Assembly: GCA_021796315.1 (NCBI GenBank)
Contig: JAJYOH010000116.1
Location: 1-12,107 of the forward strand
From: Chloroflexota bacterium
GTDB taxonomy: Bacteria; Chloroflexota; Anaerolineae; Anaerolineales; Villigracilaceae
Direction: 5' to 3'
Length of the DNA stretch: 12,107 bases
Both the position numbers and the translations under genes were made by a program. Positions 1 to 6,941 of this stretch are shown one piece after another. Positions within the stretch are counted from its first letter, which is position 1, and every line of letters starts with the position of its first letter. Under the pieces are notes generated by a model. That model was not told the origin of the DNA and made no database searches. It was given only the letters and a program-made list of their open reading frames with translations.

Positions 1-1584
1 ATGTTCTGGTCGTTCCGCCGGCCCAAACTGTTTTGGTTGTTGACCGTTTTGGCAATGCTGTGCTCTGCATTCAACCTTTGGATGATGGAATATTTCTTCT
101 TCCTTGAGTTGATGCGGCCATTCATCATTTTTATTTTTGTTCAACAAGATTCATCCCATGAAAAACAGCCCGGCGCAAAATATCTGGCCTCCCAAACTTT
201 TACGAAGTGGCTGCCTTATCTCCTCACCTGGCTGGCAGATGTTTTTTATCGTATGTTTGTGTTTTCCAATCAAGATTACAAAAGCATTCTGCTGACGGAT
301 TTACTCACCAAACCTATTACGACGATTCTCGATTTGATCAGATCGATCTTTTCGGACCTTTGGCTGGTCAGCGCAAAAGCCTGGGCGCTGGTCTTTCATT
401 TTCCCGTCCCATCCATCGATGGCCCTTTGACCACTTTGTTTTACGCGTTCGTGGTTGTCATCACTGCATTGTTGACTGTGGTTTTGCTTTGGTGCACGCG
501 TGAAAAAGTGCCACAAAAATATTCCTTTGCCTCGTGGCCGATCGGGTTGGGTCTCGTCACGATGCTTGCAGCGGGCATTCCGTATTGGCTGGCAGAATTT
601 GATGTGACGCTTGGTTTCCCCGCCGACCGTTTTACGATCTCATTCATGTTGGGCGTTGGGATTTTTTTGGCGGGCCTGCTCGAATTTTTCCCTGCACGCG
701 TTCGGCTTATATTAGTTGTTGCACTCGTCGCATTGGCGGCGGGACGCCAGGCCTTGTGGGCGGATTCTTTTCGACGCGATTGGACTTCACAAAAAACGTT
801 ATTCTGGCAAATGATCTGGCGCGCGCCGGGATTGGCGCCGAATACAACCATCCTGATGAATGAAGGGCCGTTTAATTATTATGCGGATAATTCTTTGGGC
901 GCGGCCCTGAATTGGATTTATGCTCCTGATAATAGTTCAGCGCAAATCCCTTATGTTTTATTCTATCCAACATCACGGATGCAACCCGGCGGTTCATTGC
1001 CCGGACTTCAAGCGGGGCTGCCGATCAAGTATGATTATGCCATCGGAAAATTTTCCGGCAACACATCACAAGTCGTTGCGTTTTATTTCCAGCCTCCGGG
1101 ATGTTTGCGTTTACTCGATCCTGAAATCGATTCCCAAAATCATTTCATCACTGATGGAAGCTTGATGCGTGACGCCGCGCAGTTATCCTCGTCAGCGTGG
1201 ATAAAGGCCGATCCAACGGCGCACATGCCCGAAGTCTACGGCCCCGAACCGGCGCATGGTTGGTGTTATTATTTTGAACGGGCCGACCTTGCGCGTCAGA
1301 TGGGCGATTGGAGCAGCGTCGTCAAGTTGGGCGACCAGGCTTTTAAGGTGAATGATTATCCCAATGATCCCATCGAGCGGTTTGTTTTTGTTGAAGGTTA
1401 TGCTCATGCTGGCAATTGGGAACGCGCCAAGGAACTTGCGATTGAATCACATAAGGTTTCGCCAAATTATGTTGGCCCACTTTTATGCAAGTTGTTGAAT
1501 CGATTGGATCGTGAAGTACCGGCCAGCAAAGACAAGCAAACTAGTCTAAACGAATTACGCACAAAATTTTCCTGTTTGCCGTAA
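1..1584 (+). CDS. Multi-spanning membrane protein with soluble C-terminal domain, unknown function (5' end possibly outside window)
   Basis: I do not recognise a named family. The frame is open from base 1, which happens to be an ATG, so this Met may be internal and the true start may lie upstream. About seven or eight hydrophobic segments are visible, near residues 10-29, 31-48, 71-88, 118-135, 142-165, 178-199, 210-230 and 232-253. From about residue 254 to 527 the chain is soluble. Residues about 419-490 look like a pair of TPR-type helical repeats (small and aromatic residues spaced as in tandem helices). The layout, a membrane bundle followed by a soluble TPR-like tail, recalls large bacterial membrane proteins related to glycosyltransferases of the PMT/TMTC type, but no catalytic motif is visible, so no function is assigned. 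A 140-bp gap separates it from the transporter genes, and nothing suggests it belongs to their operon. The coding call is firm; the function is unknown. Confidence 0.8.
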   Translation: MFWSFRRPKLFWLLTVLAMLCSAFNLWMMEYFFFLELMRPFIIFIFVQQDSSHEKQPGAKYLASQTFTKWLPYLLTWLADVFYRMFVFSNQDYKSILLTDLLTKPITTILDLIRSIFSDLWLVSAKAWALVFHFPVPSIDGPLTTLFYAFVVVITALLTVVLLWCTREKVPQKYSFASWPIGLGLVTMLAAGIPYWLAEFDVTLGFPADRFTISFMLGVGIFLAGLLEFFPARVRLILVVALVALAAGRQALWADSFRRDWTSQKTLFWQMIWRAPGLAPNTTILMNEGPFNYYADNSLGAALNWIYAPDNSSAQIPYVLFYPTSRMQPGGSLPGLQAGLPIKYDYAIGKFSGNTSQVVAFYFQPPGCLRLLDPEIDSQNHFITDGSLMRDAAQLSSSAWIKADPTAHMPEVYGPEPAHGWCYYFERADLARQMGDWSSVVKLGDQAFKVNDYPNDPIERFVFVEGYAHAGNWERAKELAIESHKVSPNYVGPLLCKLLNRLDREVPASKDKQTSLNELRTKFSCLP

Positions 1585-1630
1585 AATAGAGATGCAATAT
1601 TCTTCACGAAATAAAAGCTTCTTGGTAGAA

Positions 1631-1642
1631 TTGTCCAGACAA
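1631..1642. promoter_or_regulatory. Short inverted repeat upstream of the transporter operon, possible operator
   Basis: TTGTC, a 2-nt centre (CA), then GACAA form a perfect 5-bp inverted repeat about 83 bp before the lipoprotein start. It is the only obvious dyad in the 140-bp leader (1585-1724). I see no convincing -35/-10 pair and no purine-riboswitch core there. A 12-bp dyad can occur by chance, so this is only a candidate. Confidence 0.2.
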
Positions 1643-1710
1643 GTTGAAAGGAGGCGGTCGGTTCGAGGTAACAAAAGAATGCCTGCTCGATCTTGTAATT
1701 CAAATTCCAA

Positions 1711-1716
1711 AAGGAG
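1711..1716 (+). promoter_or_regulatory. Ribosome binding site that fixes the lipoprotein start
   Basis: AAGGAG lies 8 nt before the ATG at 1725, and the signal peptide begins exactly there. This excludes the longer in-frame start at 1644 (TTG), which would put 27 polar residues before the signal peptide. Confidence 0.8.
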
Positions 1717-1724
1717 AAGAAGAA

Positions 1725-3044
1725 ATGCGTAAGACAATTCTGCACGTCGCCTTATTGGTCGGCGCCCTTGCGATGATTTTATCTGCATGCGGCCCGGCAC
1801 CGACGGCTGCTCCCGTTGCCACGGAGGCTCCTGTCGCCACTCAAGCTCCAGCTACACAAGCTCCGGCCGTAACTGAAGCTCCCACTGCTGCACCAACCAG
1901 CGCTGGTTTCCAAATCCCCGATATTGCATCCGGAAAATTTAATGTGGCCGTAGTCCTCGTCGGTTTCCATGCTGACGGCGGTTGGTCACAGGCTCATACT
2001 GAAGGCGCTCAGTGGCTTTCGACTCAAGACCCGACAATTGCCGTTCAGTATGTTGAGCTGGTCAATCCCGGTCCGGATGCCGAAACTGTGATGCGCTCGT
2101 TGGCCCGTAAAGGTTTTGACCTGATCATTGGCACTACCTTTGAATATGGCCCGACCATGGATACGTTATCCCAGGAGTTCCCCAAGACCTACTGGCTGCA
2201 TGTCTCTGGCTATCGCAGTAATGGCACGAACTATGGCAACTTGTTTGGCTCGATGGAAGATATGAAGTATTTGGCGGGCATGATTGCTGGTGCGCGCGCC
2301 AAGGCAGATGGTAATACCAAGCTCGGATATGTTGCGCCCTGGCCGCTTCCTGAGGTCATTCGACTCGGCAATGCTTTCATGCTGGGAGTTAAACAAACCT
2401 GCGCAGCGTGTACGATGGAAGTCCGCTGGATCAACACCTGGTATGATCCCGATAAAGAGAAGCAGGCCGCCCAATCCCTGCTTGACGCGGGTGTTGATAT
2501 TGTGCTGATCGGTTCTGACACTCCCGGACCGCTGGTGGCCGCCGCCAATGCTGGCAAATGGGCTTTCACATACGACTATATCAACTCCTGCCAACCCGCT
2601 TCTGCCAAGTGTTTAGGCACACCATACTGGAACTGGGGCCCGGCCTATCTCGATATCATTAAGCAAATTCGCGCCGGAACCTGGAAACCAGGCAACGATT
2701 ATCGTGATGCCAGTTCCGGCATTGTCGGTTTGTACGGCTTCATGGCAGGACAGACTCCTCAGCCCGGCGTTCCGGCTGAAGTCATCCCGCTCGTTAAGGC
2801 CAAACTTGCCGACATGCTGGCGGGCAAGTTCACGCGCAAAGATGTATTTATGGGTCCGATCACCGATAACACCGGCAAAATCATCGTTCCGGCCGGTCAA
2901 TCGCTCACCGACGAAGATCTGCAGGGCATCGATGCGGCTACCATTAAATCCGGCAACCTTACCGGTCGCACCGCATGCACGTTCTGCATGAACTGGCTGG
3001 TGGATGGCATTCAGGGCGCCATTCCGGCCATGCCGGGTCCGTAA
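1725..3044 (+). CDS. BMP-family ABC transporter substrate-binding lipoprotein (probable purine nucleoside binding)
   Basis: 439-residue extracytoplasmic binding protein of the Bmp/PnrA/NupN family, whose characterised members capture purine nucleosides and hand them to an ABC importer. A type II signal peptide is clear: MRK, a hydrophobic core, then lipobox LSAC with lipidated Cys22. Residues about 24-56 form a Pro/Ala/Thr/Glu linker of imperfect TEAPVATQAP-like units, a common spacer between membrane anchor and binding domain. The periplasmic-binding fold follows (FNVAVVL, then MRSLARKGFDLIIGTT, then the family's INTWYDPDKEKQAAQSLLDAG segment and GADVI-like VDIVLIGSDT). Six Cys besides the lipid anchor fall in three close pairs: 226/229, 289/296 and 418/421. 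An ATPase and two permeases follow 83 bp downstream. The start is set by AAGGAG at 1711. The ligand is inferred from family and neighbours; riboflavin-binding members (RfuA) exist, so nucleoside binding is likely but not proven. Confidence 0.92.
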   Translation: MRKTILHVALLVGALAMILSACGPAPTAAPVATEAPVATQAPATQAPAVTEAPTAAPTSAGFQIPDIASGKFNVAVVLVGFHADGGWSQAHTEGAQWLSTQDPTIAVQYVELVNPGPDAETVMRSLARKGFDLIIGTTFEYGPTMDTLSQEFPKTYWLHVSGYRSNGTNYGNLFGSMEDMKYLAGMIAGARAKADGNTKLGYVAPWPLPEVIRLGNAFMLGVKQTCAACTMEVRWINTWYDPDKEKQAAQSLLDAGVDIVLIGSDTPGPLVAAANAGKWAFTYDYINSCQPASAKCLGTPYWNWGPAYLDIIKQIRAGTWKPGNDYRDASSGIVGLYGFMAGQTPQPGVPAEVIPLVKAKLADMLAGKFTRKDVFMGPITDNTGKIIVPAGQSLTDEDLQGIDAATIKSGNLTGRTACTFCMNWLVDGIQGAIPAMPGP

Positions 3045-3063
3045 AGTCTGTTGTTGGTAATTT

Positions 3064-3094
3064 GTTGGTGCAGGAGTCAAACTCCTGCACCAAC
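3064..3094. repeat. Perfect 14-bp inverted repeat between binding protein and ATPase genes
   Basis: Arms 3064-3077 (GTTGGTGCAGGAGT) and 3081-3094 are exact reverse complements around the 3-nt loop CAA. No T-run follows (the next bases are TCTATTATT), so it is not a typical intrinsic terminator. In many importer operons a hairpin at this place protects the upstream binding-protein mRNA and lowers expression of the ATPase and permeases. It could also be one copy of a dispersed genomic palindrome. The structure is certain; the role is inferred. Confidence 0.75.
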
Positions 3095-3115
3095 TCTATT
3101 ATTACAGTGTCCATC

Positions 3116-3120
3116 GGGAG
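3116..3120 (+). promoter_or_regulatory. Ribosome binding site that fixes the ATPase start
   Basis: GGGAG lies 7 nt before the ATG at 3128. The upstream in-frame Met at 2975 would overlap the lipoprotein gene and add 51 residues with no ABC homology, so 3128 is preferred. Confidence 0.7.
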
Positions 3121-3127
3121 CGGCTTA

Positions 3128-4651
3128 ATGAGTGAACCCATAAATGCTTTTGAAATGCGAGGGATCGTCAAGCGCTTTCCTGGCGTCCTCGCGAACGATC
3201 ATGTAAATTTTTCTTCGCGGGTGGGAGAGGTTCACGCGTTGTTGGGTGAAAACGGCGCGGGCAAAAGTACGTTGATGAATGTTCTAGGTGGTCTCTATAT
3301 GCCGGAGGCCGGTGAGATTTACATTGGGGGACAAAAGGTTTCCTTTCATTCTCCTCAAGACGCCATTGCTCATGGGATCGGCATGGTGCATCAACATTTT
3401 ATGTTGGTGCCGTCTCATTCAGTTGCCGAGAACATAGTACTTGGTTTGAATCGTCCACGTTTTTTTCTTAATTTATCACAGGTCGAAGAACAGGTGGCCG
3501 CCCTGGCCGAACAATATAACATGAATGTCAACCCGCGTGCCAGGATATGGGAATTGTCCGTCGGCGAACAACAGCGCGTCGAAGTTTTGAAGATGCTTTT
3601 CCGCGGCGCCAAAGTTTTGATCATGGATGAACCCACCGCGGTTTTGACTCCACAGGAAGTTGATTCGTTATTCCACACTTTGCGCGATATGACTCGGCAG
3701 GGACACACCATTGTTTTTATTTCACATAAACTGGATGAAGTGGTTGCCATCGCAGACCGCGTGACGGTTTTGCGGCGCGGCAAAGTAACCGCGGCGGGCG
3801 AATCCGCCAAGGGCGTCACAAAAGCCCAGCTTGCCAAGTTAATGGTCGGGCGCGAAGTTTTATTCCGCGTTATCAAGAAGAAGGCACAACCTGGTGACGT
3901 TGTCCTTTCAGCCAATGGACTGACCGCAAATAATGATCGTGGTCTTCCGGCCCTTCGTAATGTGTCTTTTCAACTGCGCGCCGGGGAAATATTTGGAATT
4001 GCCGGGGTGGCCGGTAATGGTCAGCGCGAGTTGGCGGAGGTTCTCACCGGCCTGCGACGCATGACTAGCGGCACTGCAAAATTTGGCAACGATCTATTGG
4101 ACCCTTCAACCAAGTGGCAAGAGATCGGTCAACGGCTGGCGCATATTCCCGAAGACCGCGCCGCGTTTGGAAGCGTCCCAAGTTTGAGCGTGGCTGAGAA
4201 TTTGATTCTTAAGTCCTTTAATCGCGAGCCTATTTCTTCTGGATGGGCGATCAATTCAAATGCAGTGCATGAAAATGCCGTCCGCCTGGTGGATGAATAT
4301 CAGGTCGCGACACCGACAGTCGAAACCGCGGTGCGGATGTTATCGGGCGGCAATTTGCAAAAAATAATTTTGGCGCGCGAAACGTCCGGGCATCCGGGGC
4401 TGATGATTGCGGTGCACCCGGCCCGAGGTCTGGATGTGGGCGCGATGGAATCGGTCCATAAAATCCTGATTGAACAACGCGATGCGGGCGCCGCCATCCT
4501 TTTGATCTCCGAGGATTTGGATGAATTACTTTCATTAAGTGATCGTCTGGCTGTCATGTATGAGGGGCAGATTATCGGCGAAATGCCCACTGACGGTGCG
4601 GATATTCAAACAATCGGGCTCATGATGGCCGGCACAAAGGTGGAAAAATGA
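3128..4651 (+). CDS. ABC importer ATP-binding protein, two fused nucleotide-binding domains (NupO/YufO, RbsA/MglA type)
   Basis: 507-residue cytoplasmic ATPase that powers the importer. The N-terminal domain is complete: Walker A GENGAGKST (40-48, Lys46), signature LSVGEQQ (143-149), Walker B LIMDEP (164-169) with catalytic Glu168, and switch His200. The C-terminal domain has a degenerate Walker A, GIAGVAGNGQ (290-299), lacking the GKS/T. It keeps an intact signature, LSGGN (405-409), and its Walker B has AVHPARGLD in place of a DEP motif. This one-active, one-degenerate pattern is normal for the sugar/nucleoside importer ATPases RbsA, MglA and NupO, so the second domain should not be read as damaged. 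Length is typical (about 500 residues). Its stop overlaps the next start as ATGA (4648-4651), so translation is likely coupled to the permease. Confidence 0.95.
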   Translation: MSEPINAFEMRGIVKRFPGVLANDHVNFSSRVGEVHALLGENGAGKSTLMNVLGGLYMPEAGEIYIGGQKVSFHSPQDAIAHGIGMVHQHFMLVPSHSVAENIVLGLNRPRFFLNLSQVEEQVAALAEQYNMNVNPRARIWELSVGEQQRVEVLKMLFRGAKVLIMDEPTAVLTPQEVDSLFHTLRDMTRQGHTIVFISHKLDEVVAIADRVTVLRRGKVTAAGESAKGVTKAQLAKLMVGREVLFRVIKKKAQPGDVVLSANGLTANNDRGLPALRNVSFQLRAGEIFGIAGVAGNGQRELAEVLTGLRRMTSGTAKFGNDLLDPSTKWQEIGQRLAHIPEDRAAFGSVPSLSVAENLILKSFNREPISSGWAINSNAVHENAVRLVDEYQVATPTVETAVRMLSGGNLQKIILARETSGHPGLMIAVHPARGLDVGAMESVHKILIEQRDAGAAILLISEDLDELLSLSDRLAVMYEGQIIGEMPTDGADIQTIGLMMAGTKVEK

Positions 4652-5856
4652 ATCTGCCATGGAAATCCTATCGCTTAAGAATCGAAACCCGCGCGGATAA
4701 CCCCGGCTGGATGGGAATCGTATCATCCATTTTGGGTGTAGTGCTGGCATTGGTTGTAGGTGGCTTTGTCTTGCGAGCGGCAGGTGCCACAGATCCTATT
4801 GGAACCTATCGCGAAATATTCAAGGAAGGCTTTGGCACATTGCAAGATTGGCAGGCGGGAATCCACGCCTTGTTGACCAACACCGATTGTCCAAAAGGAT
4901 CGCTGTGCTTCGGTCCAATCTCCGACACGTTGGTTAAAGCCTCGCCCATTCTTTTAACCGGTCTGGCTTGTATCCTTGCCTTTCGGATGAAGCTTTGGAA
5001 CATCGGCGCAGACGGACAGATGTTCATGGGTGCCTGGGCTGCCACCGGTGTTGCAATATTTCTTTTGCCAAAGAATACCGATCGCACTGTGATGTTGGCG
5101 ACGATGGCGCTGGCTGGTTTGATTGCAGGTTTTATCTATGGAGCCATTCCTGGTTTGCTCAAGGCCTGGCTCAACATCAATGAGATCATCATTACTTTGA
5201 TGTTGAACTATGTGGCCTACAAATGGCTTGAATATTTTATAGTGGTCGGACCGTGGAGTTTGGGAGACTTCGAGTCGACCGGTCGCTTCGCTACTTCCGC
5301 CACCTGGCCGCGCTTGACCGAATACTCGAAAAGCATTCCAATTCTGGCGGGATTAACCGCCCATCCCGGAATCTTCCTCGGGATCATCGCCGCAAGTATG
5401 CTAGCATGGATTATTTACCGCAGTCGCTGGGGATATGAGATCCGCGTGATAGGTGATAACCCAAAAGCGGCTCGTTATGCCGGCATCAATCTAGCGCGCA
5501 ATATTTTTTTGGTGATGGGGATTTCCGGCGCGCTGGCCGGTTTGGCCGGGATGAATGAAGTCGCGGCCTTGCGCGAACTCACTGGACGTTTTCAGCGCGG
5601 ATACGGTTTCACGGGCGTGATCGTGGCCTGGCTGGCACGACTTAATCCTCTGGCCGCGATTTTCGTTGCCATTCTTTTTGGCGGACTGTTGGTGGGTACT
5701 CAGTTGATCCAGCCTCAGGGTATTGCTTCCATGTTGCAGGGTGTAATCCTGTTTGTAGTAGTCGGCACTGAATTACTCTTTCGCTATCGCTTTCGGCTGG
5801 AGAAGATAACCTCCAGCGTAGTCACATCTGCTTCGGAGCCTTCCAATGTCAACTAA
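4648..5856 (+). CDS. ABC importer permease, NupP/YufP-like (BPD_transp_2 family)
   Basis: 402-residue inner-membrane subunit forming half of the translocation channel. A cytoplasmic N-terminus of about 22 residues leads into the first hydrophobic helix (about 24-47), then a roughly 45-residue hydrophilic loop that includes two Cys. About eight further hydrophobic segments follow. Family signatures are visible: NIGADGQMFMGAW from residue 118, NEIIITLMLNYVA, GDNPKAARYAGI (269-280, the cytoplasmic loop that contacts the ATPase) and GFTGVIVAWLARLNP. It overlaps the ATPase gene by 4 nt and the next permease gene by 11 nt, so the three are surely co-translated. The substrate is taken from the paired BMP lipoprotein and is likely a purine nucleoside. 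Confidence 0.93.
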   Translation: MNLPWKSYRLRIETRADNPGWMGIVSSILGVVLALVVGGFVLRAAGATDPIGTYREIFKEGFGTLQDWQAGIHALLTNTDCPKGSLCFGPISDTLVKASPILLTGLACILAFRMKLWNIGADGQMFMGAWAATGVAIFLLPKNTDRTVMLATMALAGLIAGFIYGAIPGLLKAWLNINEIIITLMLNYVAYKWLEYFIVVGPWSLGDFESTGRFATSATWPRLTEYSKSIPILAGLTAHPGIFLGIIAASMLAWIIYRSRWGYEIRVIGDNPKAARYAGINLARNIFLVMGISGALAGLAGMNEVAALRELTGRFQRGYGFTGVIVAWLARLNPLAAIFVAILFGGLLVGTQLIQPQGIASMLQGVILFVVVGTELLFRYRFRLEKITSSVVTSASEPSNVN

Positions 5857-6799
5857 CGCTTTGATCGCACTCGCGGCTACGATCATATTTGGTGCGCTGG
5901 TCAGCGGGACGCCGTTGCTGTTTGCAACGCTTGGAGAAATTTTGTCCGAACGCGCTGGTGTAATGAATCTGGGAATCGAAGGCATGATGCTGGTAGGCGC
6001 GATGGGCGGCTTCGCGGTCTGGTTCCACACCGGGAATACTTTCGTCGGGCTTTTGGTCGGCATGATATTTGGCGGCTTGCTTGCTCTTCTCCATGCTTTC
6101 ATCACCATTAGCTTGAGGGCCGATCAGGTCGTAAGTGGTCTGGCAGTCACTTTTCTCGGCACTGGTCTCTCGAGCATCCTCGGCGCGCCATACGTAGGCA
6201 AGGCTGTTCCACAGCCAATTCCCTTGACAGTGCCTCTTCTTGATCGTATCGAGCTCCAGCAATTAATTATGATTGTGGTGGGATTAGTGCTCGCGCCGGC
6301 AATTTGGTATTACCTGAATCGAACTCGCCCCGGACTTAACCTGCGCTCGGTGGGCGAGTATCCATCTGCTGCGGACTCGTTGGGAATCAATGTTTACCGA
6401 ACGCGTTACATGTACGTCATCTTTGGCGGCTTAATGAGCGGGCTGGGCGGCGCCGCCATGAGTCTTGTGGCCGACCCGGGTTGGGTGGACGGAAAAACTT
6501 CGGGCCTCGGCTGGATCGCTGTCGGCTTGGTAATCTTTGCGTCGTGGGATCCGCTTCGAGGGCTGTGGGTTTCGTATTTCTTCGGTCTGCTTCGCCGCCT
6601 GCCGCTCGATCTGCAGAATCCGGCACTGCCTTTTATTTCCACCGCCAACAATCCGCAGCTTGGCCGCATTATGGACATGTTGCCGTATCTTGCAACCATC
6701 TTTATTTTGATCCTCGGTTCGCGCGAAGCCATGCGCAAACGAATTGGCGCACCCGCCGCATTAGGCACACCTTATATTCGCGGCGAACGCGGGCTATAA
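5846..6799 (+). CDS. ABC importer permease, NupQ/YufQ-like (BPD_transp_2 family)
   Basis: 317-residue inner-membrane subunit, the second half of the channel. It opens with hydrophobic helices and carries the family signature ERAGVMNLGIEGMMLVGA (from residue 35), which aligns with the NIGADGQM segment of the partner permease. SLRADQVVSGLAVTFLG and a late GLGWIAVGLVIFASWDP segment also match the family. GGAG at 5835-5838, 7 nt before the ATG at 5846, supports the start; the gene begins 11 nt inside the preceding one. Its C-terminus is short and basic. A 142-bp gap with an 11-bp hairpin separates it from the FAD-subunit gene, so cotranscription with the hydroxylase genes is possible but not shown. 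Confidence 0.93.
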   Translation: MSTNALIALAATIIFGALVSGTPLLFATLGEILSERAGVMNLGIEGMMLVGAMGGFAVWFHTGNTFVGLLVGMIFGGLLALLHAFITISLRADQVVSGLAVTFLGTGLSSILGAPYVGKAVPQPIPLTVPLLDRIELQQLIMIVVGLVLAPAIWYYLNRTRPGLNLRSVGEYPSAADSLGINVYRTRYMYVIFGGLMSGLGGAAMSLVADPGWVDGKTSGLGWIAVGLVIFASWDPLRGLWVSYFFGLLRRLPLDLQNPALPFISTANNPQLGRIMDMLPYLATIFILILGSREAMRKRIGAPAALGTPYIRGERGL

Positions 6800-6803
6800 A
6801 TTA

Positions 6804-6829
6804 TGTAGAGCGGGGCTTCCCGCTCTACA
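6804..6829. repeat. 11-bp intergenic inverted repeat after the transporter operon
   Basis: Arms TGTAGAGCGGG (6804-6814) and CCCGCTCTACA (6819-6829) pair perfectly around the 4-nt loop GCTT, starting 5 nt after the permease stop codon. There is no T-tract, so terminator function is doubtful; it could act as an mRNA 3'-end stabiliser. From memory, palindromes of this kind (GTAGAG, a GC-rich core, then CTCTAC) are dispersed in many Chloroflexota and cyanobacterial genomes. This needs a genome-wide count. Confidence 0.7.
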
Positions 6830-6868
6830 CTTGCTAGTAAAATAAAAATCCATCGGTTCGGTGGTCGC

Positions 6869-6884
6869 TGATGTGTTCACATCA
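6869..6884. promoter_or_regulatory. 16-bp palindrome, candidate operator before the hydroxylase genes
   Basis: TGATGTG, the 2-nt centre TT, then CACATCA form a perfect 7-bp dyad centred about 66 bp before the FAD-subunit ATG. Size and symmetry fit a dimeric helix-turn-helix repressor or activator site. The regulator is not in the window, and no clear -35/-10 pair was found beside it (a TAAAAT hexamer lies at 6838-6843 without a matching -35). The dyad is certain; the role is inferred. Confidence 0.4.
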
Positions 6885-6927
6885 ACGGCGTTGGGCAAGC
6901 CCATCGAAAAGTACCGCCGTCCAAGAA

Positions 6928-6933
6928 AGAGGA
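6928..6933 (+). promoter_or_regulatory. Ribosome binding site that fixes the FAD-subunit start
   Basis: AGAGGA lies 8 nt before the ATG at 6942. The protein homologous to the family starts there (MNLWQNYLRPKTLSEAMDAF). The longer frame from GTG at 6861 would add 27 basic residues and run through the candidate operator palindrome. Confidence 0.6.
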
Positions 6934-6941
6934 CACCACCA

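Noticed and set aside
1585..1724. Possible purine riboswitch before the importer operon
   Set aside because: The biology would fit, but I could not find the conserved three-way-junction core or loop sequences of purine or preQ1 aptamers in the 140-bp leader.
2613..3080. 155-codon open frame on the minus strand across the 3' part of the lipoprotein gene
   Set aside because: Shadow of the + strand gene, running into the intergenic hairpin; composition is Arg/His-rich as expected for antisense frames.
3064..3094. Intrinsic terminator between lipoprotein and ATPase genes
   Set aside because: The stem is strong but is followed by TCTATTATT, not a T-run, and the downstream genes clearly belong to the same importer.
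3980..4460. Second nucleotide-binding domain of the ATPase as a decayed domain
   Set aside because: A degenerate Walker A (GNGQ) with intact LSGGN is the normal state in RbsA/MglA/NupO-type double ATPases.
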